Under the pieces are notes generated by a model. The model worked only from the letters and a program-made list of their open reading frames with translations. It made no database searches and was not told the origin of the DNA. This document shows, piece after piece, positions 42,011-51,328 of a stretch of DNA of 64,000 bases. The first letter of the stretch is position 1, and the number at the start of each line of letters is the position of its first letter. Made by a program: the position numbers and the translations under genes. Source of the DNA: a bacterium. Lineage in GTDB: Bacteria; Armatimonadota; Fimbriimonadia; Fimbriimonadales; Fimbriimonadaceae. The stretch is from positions 124,001 through 188,000 of the forward strand of contig JAIXUN010000003.1 in assembly GCA_027483535.1 (NCBI GenBank). The letters run 5' to 3'.

Positions 42011-42954
42011 CAGTTAGGAATCCTGTCCGGTCGGAACAACGGAATGTGGCACTGCGAGTCTTGGTAGATGCCTGCCTGGCTAGGAACACCGTTTTGCAGA
42101 TAGGTTCCACCCGGTGCAAACGGATCGTTTCGCGGGTCGCCCGTTCCGGAAACTCGAGACTTGGCGTGACCGTCTGCGTACACCCAGTTCTGAGTTCGTT
42201 GGTAGATCCACTGCGTTCCGTAAGAAACGTTGCCAAAGCTCGACTGGATACCGTTCGGATCAGCGATGCCTCGGTTGTCTCGACCCGCGTTGCAAGAACT
42301 GATGCTGCTCACAAACGGACCAGACGCGCTGAATCGGCAGTTTTGGTTGGCTTGTGGGCAGATGAGGAACGGGTTGGTGTAGCCACCGCCGCGCTCGGCC
42401 TTCTTGCCAAACATCGGCCACCAAAGCGGCGTGGTCGAAACCGACACAGGCTCGGTGTTGGACATGGAACTCATCAGACCGTTGAAGCTGTAGGTCATGT
42501 TGATGGGCTGAACCAAGAGGTTCGCAGGCGAAGTATTGAAGTCTCCACCGCCGATCTCTACCACCGGAGCGTCTGGAGCTTGGAAGATCTGGTTGTTCTT
42601 CACGTAAGGAAGAATCGAGTTGGGCGCCGCGTTAATCCCACCGCGAATTCGGCGGAAGCAACCGGCCGCTTCTGCCGCGTTGGCCTGGATGTTCCAGTTA
42701 GAAGGGAAGAAAATTCGCGAGTTATAGTTCCACTCACCGTCGCAGCTAATGCTGGCCTGGAGCATGAACACATCGTCGTTATCGGCGGCGTAAATCATAG
42801 ACGCCGTGCCCATTTGCTTCAAGTTAGAAAGGTCGGCTGTCTTCTTTGCCGCGGTTTTAGCTTGTGCAAAAACAGGGAAAAGAATGGCAGCTAGGATCGC
42901 GATAATGGCGATTACAACGAGTAGTTCAATAAGAGTAAATGCTTTTCTTAGCAT
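42010..42954 (-). CDS. Type IV pilin-like/DUF1559-type secreted pseudopilin
   Basis: 314 residues from ATG 42954. The class III signal sequence is unmistakable: [20 protein letters not shown], with cleavage expected after the short basic leader and Glu at mature position 5. The C-terminal part has the DUF1559-like pattern with YADGHAKSR near residue 260 (the H-x-G-type box) and [17 protein letters not shown] near 45. Such proteins are abundant in Planctomycetes, Armatimonadota and relatives. It is exported by a type II or IV pilus machinery encoded elsewhere. Confidence 0.88.
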   Translation of the reverse strand: MLRKAFTLIELLVVIAIIAILAAILFPVFAQAKTAAKKTADLSNLKQMGTASMIYAADNDDVFMLQASISCDGEWNYNSRIFFPSNWNIQANAAEAAGCFRRIRGGINAAPNSILPYVKNNQIFQAPDAPVVEIGGGDFNTSPANLLVQPINMTYSFNGLMSSMSNTEPVSVSTTPLWWPMFGKKAERGGGYTNPFLICPQANQNCRFSASGPFVSSISSCNAGRDNRGIADPNGIQSSFGNVSYGTQWIYQRTQNWVYADGHAKSRVSGTGDPRNDPFAPGGTYLQNGVPSQAGIYQDSQCHIPLFRPDRIPN

Positions 42955-43077
42955 GGAGCACCATAAGCCAAACGGAATCGCCACCATAGGTAGCGACCAA
43001 AAATCAGGTTAAGACGCTATTGTTAATTTTATGCAAATTGTTAAGGAGCCTTAACCTCTAGAATGCTCGAGTAACAC

Positions 43078-43107
43078 TTTTTCGGGACCGTCTTGAGCCC
43101 CGAAAAA
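43078..43107. terminator. Bidirectional terminator
   Basis: TTTTTCGGG pairs with CCCGAAAAA. It lies 19 bases past the stop of the alkaline phosphatase gene. A perfect GTTAAGG-AG-CCTTAAC palindrome (43040-43055) lies next to it, upstream of the pseudopilin gene. Confidence 0.75.
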
Positions 43108-43125
43108 TGTTTAGCTTTTTAGCAA

Positions 43126-44496
43126 TCATTTCGCCGCCGAAGCCACCAGTCGGTGAACGTCGGTGTTGTCCATGTACGTTCCTCGAACCGGATCGCGCTT
43201 GGTGGAAAGGGTCTTCAGCATCTCCGCACCCGGACCCTTGGCGTAAACAGGAATCAGCACGTTGGTATGCCCGCCGCTGTTGAAACGGAACTTCGGCAGC
43301 TTTCCTTTCCCGGCAGACTGAATGGGTTGGAAAGGAATCTTGTCCGACTCCGGTCCGTAAACGCACCCGGTCTCATGGTCAGATGTGATGACGATCAGGT
43401 TATTCTCGTACCCGCCATTTCGCTTCACCCATCCGTCAACCGCTTCAATGGCTCGGAAGAAATCTTGAGCCTCTTCCACCATCCGCGCGCCCCAGTTGTA
43501 GTGACCCGCGTGGTCCACCGCGCCCCCTTCCACCATCAAGAAAAAGCCTTTCTCATTCTTCGAGAGCACGTTGAGCGCCCCCAGCGCCATGGTGCCCAGA
43601 CTCGGAACCGTTTTGATGAACGGGTCGCCGTTGAGCGGAGCCACCTTGCGATCCTCTCCGTCGATCTTTCCGTCCTTGTTCCAATCTTTCGAATCACGCT
43701 CGATCTGCAAACCCGCATCCGCTCGAACGGTGCCGACGATTCGAGATCGACCCATCATGTCCAGCTTCCCCTTGGCCAGAGCCTCAAAGTCCTCTCTCGA
43801 CTCGATGATCCGAATGTCTTGCCAGGCCTTAGAGCCATCCATCAGATACTCACGCTCGCCGATCCAACTCGCGTCGCCCAGCTTTTCTCGCCGTCGACCG
43901 TGGCCGTCGTACCATGGGTGACAAGCGCCCATGATCACCGAAGCGCCCGATTTCTCCACCATTTCACGCGAAACCTCCACCCGATTGTCTCGGTTCAGGT
44001 TGTGAGCAATCATCGCCGCCGGGGTGGCGTCGCTCCATTCAACGGAGGTGACCACTCCTACAGATTTGCCCGCCGCTCGGTACAGGTCGTTGATGTTTTT
44101 CTGAGCCTCACCGAAGTCGCTTGTGCACAGCGAATGCTTGTAGGTTTTGTTTCCGGTGGAATACGCGCTGGCACTGGCACCCGAATCGGTAGGGGTGGAT
44201 TGGAGCCACTTGTAATTGTCTTTCTCGTTCCACGCCTTGGCAGGGTCGTAAACAATTTCCGGATCCTGCTCGCCCGTTTTCTTGGGCTCCTTCGTCATTT
44301 GAAGGCAGTAAGAACTCACGCTGGAATTCATCCAACCCGGACCCTGAAAGACCTCTTTGCCTAGCCGGTCGTTGGCCATGGAAGCGGCCAGATACTGGTT
44401 GTATCCGCCACCGTCCATCACAAAGAAGATCACGTTTTTGGGCGCGGGTGCGCTCAATAGACCCAAGGCGATTCCGGCGGCTAAAAACACGTACAA
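43126..44496 (-). CDS. Alkaline phosphatase
   Basis: 456 residues with an N-terminal hydrophobic signal-like segment. Metal and nucleophile motifs are in order: FFVMDGGG near residue 24 (Asp), PTDSGASASAYSTGNKT near 102 (Ser nucleophile; DSGAS in place of the common DSAAS), WSDATPAA near 154, MVEGGAVDHAGH near 325, and ITSDHETG near 366 with GGHTNV near 405. The enzyme hydrolyses phosphomonoesters outside the cytoplasm. The KDWNKDGKIDGED segment near 275 looks like a calcium-binding (dockerin-like) loop, unusual for the family. Confidence 0.93.
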   Translation of the reverse strand: MYVFLAAGIALGLLSAPAPKNVIFFVMDGGGYNQYLAASMANDRLGKEVFQGPGWMNSSVSSYCLQMTKEPKKTGEQDPEIVYDPAKAWNEKDNYKWLQSTPTDSGASASAYSTGNKTYKHSLCTSDFGEAQKNINDLYRAAGKSVGVVTSVEWSDATPAAMIAHNLNRDNRVEVSREMVEKSGASVIMGACHPWYDGHGRRREKLGDASWIGEREYLMDGSKAWQDIRIIESREDFEALAKGKLDMMGRSRIVGTVRADAGLQIERDSKDWNKDGKIDGEDRKVAPLNGDPFIKTVPSLGTMALGALNVLSKNEKGFFLMVEGGAVDHAGHYNWGARMVEEAQDFFRAIEAVDGWVKRNGGYENNLIVITSDHETGCVYGPESDKIPFQPIQSAGKGKLPKFRFNSGGHTNVLIPVYAKGPGAEMLKTLSTKRDPVRGTYMDNTDVHRLVASAAK

Positions 44497-44570
44497 ATGC
44501 TACAAGACGACAAAAGGGGTGCGAGCACCGCCCTGCTCACTCTTAATAAGACCTTTACATGACCGCAGGC

Positions 44571-45566
44571 TTATTTGATCTTCACTTGCTTCGGTAGAGT
44601 CTTGAAATCCACCTCAGAAAGGTCGGACGACTTAAACATATAGGTCGCGGTCCAAAGCGTTCGCTTTTCGCCTCCCTTCTCCGGAGTGTTCACGCGCACC
44701 ACGGTCGGCAACCCAAAAGCATCGTCCGAGATGATTTCGACCTTCTGCTTGGTAGGCGAGGTGAGCAGGACCCTTCTAAGCTTTTGCTTGCCCTCGGCAA
44801 AACTGTTTGTCTCCACCTTCCAACCCTCTTTCTGAGCTTGAGCAATCGCCTTGGAAAAGACGGGCGTTCCGTGAATCACTCCCGCCGCCACGTATTGCGA
44901 CATCCGGTCGCCGAACCGAGCCAGGTCTACTTCGGGAGCCTTCGGCTTGGATTTCAGTGCGCCAAACTTGTCCACGGTAAGAACCGCCGCGCCGCTCGCA
45001 TCCACGGTGGTCTTCGGCAGCGGAGCGGTTGGGTCAGATTCGTCCACCACCGAGTACGCGACGTAGTATCGCTTCGGACCCTGAACCAGCATCACGTCCT
45101 TCGTGAGCCCTCGACCGAACTTGGGATAGTCGATCTCCATCGAGGATTCCACCAGAGCACGCTTCAAGCCCTTGATCTTGGTATCGAACTGAGCGAACAG
45201 CGGCTTCGCATCAAACGCGCTTGCTTTCCACTTTCCGCTCCCAGATTTTTGGATCACGGTTCGCTTGGGATCCGGCTTAGGGGTGCTCTTGATGACGTCT
45301 TTAGGGTCTTTACCGCCGAACGGGTCGTTCGGGTCGGGCTTTTTGCCCTGACCCTCACCGGATGGTTCGCTTCCCGAATTGGAACCTGGATCGGTGGGGG
45401 CGTTCCCGTCCTGGGTCCCTTGCGAGGGCACATTCTCTCCAGACGCGGATGCCTCTTTCTTGCCACCGTCGCAACCCAGCAGACTTGCGCCTAGAACAAG
45501 AGCCGCAAGGAAGGCCCACGAGAAGGCCGGGGCGGAGGCGTGTTGATTGCAAGAAAGGTGATCCAT
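44571..45566 (-). CDS. Lipoprotein with disordered linker
   Basis: 331 residues. Signal peptide and lipobox (LGASLLGC, Cys32), then a Ser/Gly/Pro/Asp-rich linker (about residues 40-95), then a strand-rich domain from residue 100 to the end (ESSMEIDYPKFGRG, YYVAYSVVDE, EIISDDAFGLPTVVRV). The domain resembles the LolA-like strand pattern, as in the lipoprotein at 10316, but without certainty. A shorter start within the signal region is possible. Confidence 0.75.
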   Translation of the reverse strand: MDHLSCNQHASAPAFSWAFLAALVLGASLLGCDGGKKEASASGENVPSQGTQDGNAPTDPGSNSGSEPSGEGQGKKPDPNDPFGGKDPKDVIKSTPKPDPKRTVIQKSGSGKWKASAFDAKPLFAQFDTKIKGLKRALVESSMEIDYPKFGRGLTKDVMLVQGPKRYYVAYSVVDESDPTAPLPKTTVDASGAAVLTVDKFGALKSKPKAPEVDLARFGDRMSQYVAAGVIHGTPVFSKAIAQAQKEGWKVETNSFAEGKQKLRRVLLTSPTKQKVEIISDDAFGLPTVVRVNTPEKGGEKRTLWTATYMFKSSDLSEVDFKTLPKQVKIK

Positions 45567-45634
45567 GGGAACGCTTTAACATTATCGCCGAACCGACCCG
45601 AATGGTTCCCCCGCATTGGTTGCCTTCAGTTGGA

Positions 45635-47671
45635 TCAGCCCCAGACCGCAGGCTTGAACTCTTTGGGGATCGGGAAGGTGTTCGGCACCGACTTCGGCAA
45701 TTTGTCGGGACGCTTTTCCGGCCCCAATCGTTCGAACATCTCAAACTCGATCGCCTTCAGCGCCTTGGAGTTTCGCGGTCGGAAGTCGCCGATCTTGGGG
45801 TTTCGAAACTCGGGGTCGGCAAGGATGGTCCCTTCGTCTTGACCCTTGCTGCGCCACTCCTCCCAAGAAAACGGCCCAAGCTTAAACGGAGCTCCACCCG
45901 GCTGCCAGTACAGATTCTTCTTGAACTGAACGTTGTCGCCCGTTTTTCCCTGATACTCCAGCCCAAACAACTGCCCCGATTTGAACTCGACGATGTTGTT
46001 GGAGAAGGTGAACGAGAGGTGATCTTCCCCGCGCGACCGGCGCACCTGCGTCTCTAATCCGTAAGCAAAAACGTTGTTCCGCACGGTGTTGTTCTTGCCG
46101 TAATGAACGTGAAAACCCTCGCTGCGAGTGTTCCAAACCACGTTCTTTTCGATGAGCATTTCCGAGGAACCCTCGTCGGGATAGATGCCCCATCCGCCGT
46201 ACGAATACCCCTGCACGTCGTTGATTCGGTTGCCCCGAATAACTGTCCCCGGCGAGGGGCTGAGCGTGTAAATGCCGCCCATGTCGCTCATCACCCGGTG
46301 ACCCAAGCGCGACATCGTGTTGTTCTCGATCACGTTGTCTCGCGATCCGCTAGGCCCGTATCCCCAACTCCAACCCACCGATATTCCGGTGTAGTAGCCG
46401 TCTTCAATCCAGTTGCCCCGGATCACATTGTTCGGGTTCTGCCCCACCCAAATGCCCACCGCCGCCGGGTGCAATCGGCCGAGGCCGATCATGGCGTTGT
46501 CGGCGATCACGCAATTGCCCGACCGTCGATCGTCTTCAAACCGCTCCATCTCTCCCAGATAGATGCCACCGCCGCCAAGATCGCTCATGACGCAGTTGCT
46601 CACCGTGGAATTCTCGACGCCCTGCGTTAAGCGAATGGCGTGCCCGCCCGTTTGTCGGAAGGTGCAGTCATCGACCGTGATCTCTTTCGACCGCTCGATC
46701 TGAAGCGCACCCGTAAGGTCGGCCTCGGCTTGATACATAAACCGCTGGGGGCCTCGCACCGCGAACTTGGTGCCCTCGAAGGTGAGCCCCTTCACCGTTA
46801 CCTGCGAGGTCCTTGCTTTACCGGGGTCGGAGGTGATGACGAGGAGCTTTTCCAGAACCGGAATCTCCACCTTGGCTCGGTTGTTTTCGCTACGCAGCCC
46901 CACGTAAGTGAGTCGACCCTCTTTGCGATCCGCATAGAACTCGCCCTCGGTTTGAGCCTCTCGCACGTTTTCCAGGAAGTACCGATACCCCTCGCGGTAC
47001 CTGGCCCACATGTCGTTGATGCCGGTTGGTTGCTTGAATCGCACCTGCCGCCGATCCATGTCCAGCTCCTTGATCTGGGCTCGAACGATGGACCATTCCA
47101 GCCAGTTGTAGACCTCGATGGCGTCGAGGTCGTACCAATCTTTACGAAAAGAACCGGGTTGAAACATGTACCCGTCCGATCCCTTTCCGGAGTTTTCGGG
47201 CAGCGGGTCGAGCCGCTTATCGATGTGGAAGTAGTCGTTTTTGGGCAGTCGGGGTCTTAGCCGGCGCTCGCCGTCGACAAAGATCTCGGTGAAGTTGATT
47301 GCTTCCGGGGAGGGGTTGATCTCGGCGCTGAACACCCGCTTGCTGTCCCAGGTGCCTTTCACCTCTTGGAGTCCGGTGAGAATGGCGCCCTCTTTGCCTT
47401 CTAGGATCAGGTCTAGGTTGGCGCCTTTGATTTCTATGGGCTCCGTGAGTCGGTAAACGCCGGGGAGGAACACGACTTTATGAGTTCCGCCCATGCCAAG
47501 AACGGCCTGAATGGCTCGCTGAGGGGATCGCATCGCCTTGCCGGGCGAGGTCCCGTTGAGTAGATCGTTGCCGTCTGGCGAGACGTAGAGCGTGCTCACC
47601 TTTTTGGCTTGCGCGGGCGCACTCCCGCCCAGGGAGATGAGGGCGAGTAGGCCGAGCGCCGTTGCGGGCAT
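45635..47671 (-). CDS. Secreted right-handed parallel beta-helix protein
   Basis: 678 residues with a signal peptide (ALGLLALISLGGSAPAQA). The N-terminus has LYVSPDGNDLLNGTSPGKAM, the usual entry of polysaccharide-acting beta-helix proteins. From about residue 330 there are beta-helix turns with stacked Asn, for example SNCVMSDLGGGGIYLGEM, GTVIRGNRINDVQG and KNVVWNTRSEGFHVHYGKN. Such proteins often depolymerise polysaccharides (lyase or hydrolase), but catalytic residues are not identified. Confidence 0.8.
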   Translation of the reverse strand: MPATALGLLALISLGGSAPAQAKKVSTLYVSPDGNDLLNGTSPGKAMRSPQRAIQAVLGMGGTHKVVFLPGVYRLTEPIEIKGANLDLILEGKEGAILTGLQEVKGTWDSKRVFSAEINPSPEAINFTEIFVDGERRLRPRLPKNDYFHIDKRLDPLPENSGKGSDGYMFQPGSFRKDWYDLDAIEVYNWLEWSIVRAQIKELDMDRRQVRFKQPTGINDMWARYREGYRYFLENVREAQTEGEFYADRKEGRLTYVGLRSENNRAKVEIPVLEKLLVITSDPGKARTSQVTVKGLTFEGTKFAVRGPQRFMYQAEADLTGALQIERSKEITVDDCTFRQTGGHAIRLTQGVENSTVSNCVMSDLGGGGIYLGEMERFEDDRRSGNCVIADNAMIGLGRLHPAAVGIWVGQNPNNVIRGNWIEDGYYTGISVGWSWGYGPSGSRDNVIENNTMSRLGHRVMSDMGGIYTLSPSPGTVIRGNRINDVQGYSYGGWGIYPDEGSSEMLIEKNVVWNTRSEGFHVHYGKNNTVRNNVFAYGLETQVRRSRGEDHLSFTFSNNIVEFKSGQLFGLEYQGKTGDNVQFKKNLYWQPGGAPFKLGPFSWEEWRSKGQDEGTILADPEFRNPKIGDFRPRNSKALKAIEFEMFERLGPEKRPDKLPKSVPNTFPIPKEFKPAVWG

Positions 47672-47734
47672 CCCTACATTCTAGTCGGACGGGGGTCGGT
47701 TGGACAGTGAGGAGAGATTGTCGGGGTGGGGTGA

Positions 47735-48235
47735 GGGGTCCGGGAAAGCGGCGGAGCCGCGACCATCATCGCAGCCCAGGGTTTCAACCCTGGGTCAGGG
47801 GCTCTCGTTTAACGCCGAAAGGGCGGAGCCCTGGCAATACAGTTTTCCCCCTTGTTGGTAAGTTGTCGGGAGTATCTGGTCGGTCCTTCCCGATTCTCGG
47901 GACAGGCCTGCCCTTTCGGGATTTGGCAACCCAACCCAGACCTATCGGTCTGGGCTAACAGTCTTGCCGGTCCTCCGGACCTCGCGGAAATGGAGGGCAC
48001 CACATTCCCCTCCTGGGAGGGGTGCCCCAACGGGGCGGGGTGGTTCCGGATTCCAATGCCTGATGACGACCGAATTGGTCCCCGAACTCATTGGCAGCTT
48101 TGGAGGTAATCGCGAGGAAGTCGAAAATGCCGACCACCCCTTCGCTCCGCGCCACCCCTCCCAAGAGGGGAATTTGGTTTGGACCTTCTTTCCGAAACCA
48201 GCGGGGCCGCGACCCTCATCGTAGCCCCGAGCTAG
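47735..48235. repeat. Intergenic palindromic repeat cluster F
   Basis: No gene is visible. Units: GCGGCGGAGCCGCGACC with CCCAGGGTTTCAACCCTGGG (47749-47795), GGGCGGAGCCCTGGCAATA (47821-47839), a CCCGATTCTCGGG hairpin (47889), CCCAGACCTATCGGTCTGGG with GCCGGTCCTCCGGACC (47936-47982), and a composite element at 48004-48174. Confidence 0.8.
48004..48174. repeat. Composite inverted-end repeat element, 171 bp
   Basis: ATTCCCCTCCTGGGAGGGGTG...CGGGGTGGT at the left and ACCACCCC...CCACCCCTCCCAAGAGGGGAATT at the right enclose a core unlike those of the other composite elements. Its inner hairpin is CCCCAACGGGG. Confidence 0.75.
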
Positions 48236-48243
48236 CACTCCCC

Positions 48244-49104
48244 CTAAATCGAATCCACCCAGCGCAGAACGACGTCCACAAACGCGTCCGGCTGCTCTTC
48301 CGCCACCAAATGACCACAATTCTGAATCACGGCCTTCTCCACATTCGTCGCGACCAACTCCAATTGGTCGCCGACCCCAGGGTGGCCGTACTGTCCGTTC
48401 ACACCCAGCACCGGCACCGAAATCGGCGTCTGGGTGGCTTCTCGAATCTGGATGCCAGACTGGAGCACCTCTCGATACCAGCCGAACGAACCCTCGAGTC
48501 CGCCCGGTTTGCGCAGCGCTCGAACGTATTCCTCCTTTGCCGCTTGCTCCACCGAGCCGGGATCGGCGGTCATAGCGGTGACGAAGTAGTCGAACAGTTC
48601 AGCCTCTTTGCCCTGCCACATAAACGCGGCCAGATTCGGCTGCGAGTTCAGCCCAAACCACCAGTACACGAACGGATTCTCTTCTGAAAACGCAGTGAAT
48701 CGGTCTAAGTTGTAGCCCGGCAGGGGCTCATCGACATAGCCCATAAAGTCAGTGCGATCAGGATGAGTCGCCGCGAAGAGCAGCGCCGGGATCGCACCCA
48801 TGTCGTGCCCGATGATGGCAACCTTCTGAAGGCCGAGCGCATCGCACAGACCCAACAGGTCGTCCACCAACGTGAGCCCATCGTAACCGGATGCGGGCTT
48901 GTCCGACTCTCCGTAACCGCGCATATCCGGCACGATCACCGTAAACCGTTCGGAAAGCTTCTCCACAACCTTGCGCCAAGAGATAGACATGCCCATCCAG
49001 CCGTGAATGAGCAATAAGCCGGGTCCAGATCCAGAGATTCGAACGTGCAATCGAATCCCGTTTGTTGGAATCTTTACCGATTGTCCAATGGGATAAACGC
49101 TCAT
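48244..49104 (-). CDS. Alpha/beta hydrolase, epoxide hydrolase/dehalogenase-like
   Basis: 286 residues. Oxyanion-side motif LLIHGWMGMS near residue 32, nucleophile elbow IIGHDMGAIPAL near 98 (Asp nucleophile, as in epoxide hydrolases and haloalkane dehalogenases) and the catalytic His in NCGHLVAEEQP near 263. The cap domain is helical and Trp/Phe-rich (FVYWWFGLNSQPN). No signal peptide, so cytoplasmic. Substrate unknown. Divergent from a LysR-type regulator that may control it. Confidence 0.88.
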   Translation of the reverse strand: MSVYPIGQSVKIPTNGIRLHVRISGSGPGLLLIHGWMGMSISWRKVVEKLSERFTVIVPDMRGYGESDKPASGYDGLTLVDDLLGLCDALGLQKVAIIGHDMGAIPALLFAATHPDRTDFMGYVDEPLPGYNLDRFTAFSEENPFVYWWFGLNSQPNLAAFMWQGKEAELFDYFVTAMTADPGSVEQAAKEEYVRALRKPGGLEGSFGWYREVLQSGIQIREATQTPISVPVLGVNGQYGHPGVGDQLELVATNVEKAVIQNCGHLVAEEQPDAFVDVVLRWVDSI

Positions 49105-49215
49105 CGGGGGCCCGCCTCTAGTCGCGAACTAGCGGAAGGAATGGAAACGTAACGGAACGATTCGGGCGTATGAAGCGGGGGAGTAATGTTAAGAGAAGAC
49201 ATAGGGCTTGATCCA

Positions 49216-49249
49216 GATTCAACGGTTGGTTCTTATCTGCGGTTGAATC
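49216..49249. promoter_or_regulatory. Dyad in the hydrolase/LysR intergenic region
   Basis: GATTCAAC (49216-49223) and GTTGAATC (49242-49249) form a perfect 8-base inverted repeat 18 bases apart, 57-90 bases before the regulator start. LysR-type regulators often bind such a site between themselves and a divergent target. Confidence 0.5.
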
Positions 49250-49305
49250 CCCCCTTCTACGCCTACTCTGTTCGACTCCATTTATTCGTTGTTTGAATAG
49301 CCGCT

Positions 49306-50208
49306 ATGCACGACGTCAGCTCTTTTAGCCTGCGACACATTCAGGCCATTCTTGCCGTGGAAGAGTCGGGATCCATCTCTAAGGGCGCGACGATCATTTC
49401 GCTCTCTCAGCCCCAAACTTCTCGCTTGATCGCCGAGGCGGAGCGGCTGGTTCAAGCCAAATTGTTCGAACGCACCAGCACCGGAATTCAGCCCACCGGC
49501 GTGGGAAAAGCCGCCATCGGTCAACTGCGAACACTCGGGTATTCGATCGAAAAAACCCTGGAGCGAGTGGCTGAAACGCGGTCCACCTATCTGCCCGAAA
49601 TCCGGGTGGGATACACCTCGATCAGCTACGGTCACGGGCTGGCCATTCTCGGGCGATACTTTCGAGATCGCAAAGACGACACCCTGCTGCTTCCGATTCA
49701 AATGAAAGGATTGCAGGTGATGACCGCTTTAGAACGGGGCGAAATTGACCTTGCGATCATGCACCCGCCCGAACGTGGGGGAACGCTGGCGAGTGTCGCT
49801 TTCAAGGACGACGTGATGGATCTTGTGGTCCCGAAAGGGTTTACCGATACCGACCGAGCCCTTTCTGAACTTCCCCTGGTGGTTCCGCCCGTAAACGTTT
49901 GGCCGTCGCTGTACTCGCGGTTCATCAGCCAACTCAACGAGCGAAACATCACCCCCAATTTTCTCGAGCGATCGGTGGATGGGTTCACCGCTCTGACCAT
50001 TGTGAACGGCGGAAAAGTCGCCACCATTTTGCCGCAAACCATGCGTCGACTCGCGCCGGAACGGGTCGATTTTCTGCCCCTGTTTCCGGATCATCCGCTC
50101 ACTTTGCCCTCGGCAATCGTGTGCGCTAAGCCCGCTCCGGCTGGGCTGAACGGGTTCTTAACGGATTTTGACGATTGGTATCGGTCGACGTCGTCGGTCG
50201 GGTCTTGA
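49306..50208 (+). CDS. LysR-type transcriptional regulator
   Basis: 300 residues. N-terminal winged HTH at 8-66 (LRHIQAILAVEESGSISKGA, LSQPQTSRLIAEAERLV, LFERTSTGIQPTGVG), then the periplasmic-binding-protein-like sensor from residue 95 (IRVGYTSISYGHGLAILGRY, ALERGEIDLAIMHPPE). The inducer is not predictable. It likely regulates the divergent hydrolase gene through the dyad at 49216-49249. Confidence 0.92.
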   Translation: MHDVSSFSLRHIQAILAVEESGSISKGATIISLSQPQTSRLIAEAERLVQAKLFERTSTGIQPTGVGKAAIGQLRTLGYSIEKTLERVAETRSTYLPEIRVGYTSISYGHGLAILGRYFRDRKDDTLLLPIQMKGLQVMTALERGEIDLAIMHPPERGGTLASVAFKDDVMDLVVPKGFTDTDRALSELPLVVPPVNVWPSLYSRFISQLNERNITPNFLERSVDGFTALTIVNGGKVATILPQTMRRLAPERVDFLPLFPDHPLTLPSAIVCAKPAPAGLNGFLTDFDDWYRSTSSVGS

Positions 50209-50214
50209 AGGTTG

Positions 50215-51310
50215 TGGGCTCGGACCCCGGCGTTGCTTGCTGGAGAAGGTGAGGAGTTCCAAAATCCCTTCCCAGGAGGGGCATGAGGTTCGGACCTTCT
50301 TTCCAAAAGCGGCGGAGCCGCGACCATCATCGCAGCCCAGGGTTTCAACCCTGGGTTTAGGAATCCGTCAAAAGCCTGAAGGGCGGAGCCCTGGCAATAG
50401 AATTCCACCATGGGGGCAAAAGTTCCCGGAGCTTCTGGTCGGTCCTCCGGACCTTGGGTTTTTGGGCATCCCCACCCAGACCTGTCGGTCTGGGCTAACA
50501 GTCTTGCCGGTCCTCCGGACCTTCTCGAAGAGAAGTTGAAACATCCTACGTCAGACCCTCGCCCCTCTGGGGGAGAGGGTGCCCCGACAGGGGCGGGTGA
50601 GGGGTCCCAAAATTCCCCTCTATGGAGGGGTGCCCCGACAGGGGCGGGGTGGTTCCGGGTTCCAAGAACCCTCGCCCCTCTGTGTTCGTGGACAGGACCT
50701 TCTTTCCGAAAGCGGCGGAGCCGCGACCATCATCGCAGCCCAGGGTTTTAATCCTGGGTCAGGGACTCTCGTTTAACGCCGGAAGGGCGGAGCTCTGGCA
50801 ATACGGTTTTCCCTCTTGTTGGTAAGTTGTCCGGAGTATCTGGTCGGTCCTCCGGACCTTCTTAAGGGTGCCCCGCTGAAATTCCCCTCCTGGGAGGGGT
50901 GCCCCGGCAGGGGCGGGGTGGTCGGCAGAGCCGGACGCCTTTCAGCCCCTTTTCGCGCCCAACAAAACCTTCCCGAACCCGAACGGGTGGGGGTGGATTA
51001 TCCGGAGACCACCCCGTCGCTTCGCGCCACCCCTCCCGGGAGGGGAATGAAACCTGGACCTTTCAAGGCAAGTTATCAATCAACGATCCCTCGCCCCTCC
51101 GGAGGAGAGGGTGCCCCGGTAGGGGCGGGTGAGGGGTCCGGAAAAGCGGCGGAGCCGCGACCATCATCGTAGCCCAGGGTTTTAACCCTGGGCTGCGATG
51201 ATCCCGTTTAAGATCAGAACGGCGGAGCCGTGGCAATAGAAGATCTACGACTTAAAGCCACCCCTCACCCCCTGGCCCCCTCTCTCCTCCAAAACCGGAT
51301 GGGCGAGGAC
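50215..51310. repeat. Intergenic palindromic repeat cluster G, the longest
   Basis: No gene is visible. All families occur, several twice: GCGGCGGAGCCGCGACC plus CCCAGGGTTT...CCTGGG (50312, 50715, 51148), the ...GGCGGAGCC...TGGCAATA unit (50382, 50787 and the variant ACGGCGGAGCCGTGGCAATA at 51220), CCCAGACCTGTCGGTCTGGG plus GCCGGTCCTCCGGACC (50476-50522), CCCTCGCCCCTCTGGGGGAGAGGGTG units (50557, 51089) and a composite element (50881-51049). Confidence 0.8.
50881..51049. repeat. Composite inverted-end repeat element, 169 bp
   Basis: Left end ATTCCCCTCCTGGGAGGGG with inner hairpin CCCCGGCAGGGG, right end ACCACCCCG...CCACCCCTCCCGGGAGGGGAAT. The core is unlike those of the other elements. Confidence 0.75.
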
Positions 51311-51328
51311 ATTGGAACGAGCTACCCC

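Noticed and set aside
41839-44364. Long + strand frames (41839-42894, 43153-44364)
   Set aside because: They are antisense to the pseudopilin and the alkaline phosphatase, both with clear motifs.
50215-51310. Short frames of 65-120 codons in the repeat clusters
   Set aside because: Similar frames recur in every cluster because the repeats recur; they start and end in hairpins and have no ribosome sites.
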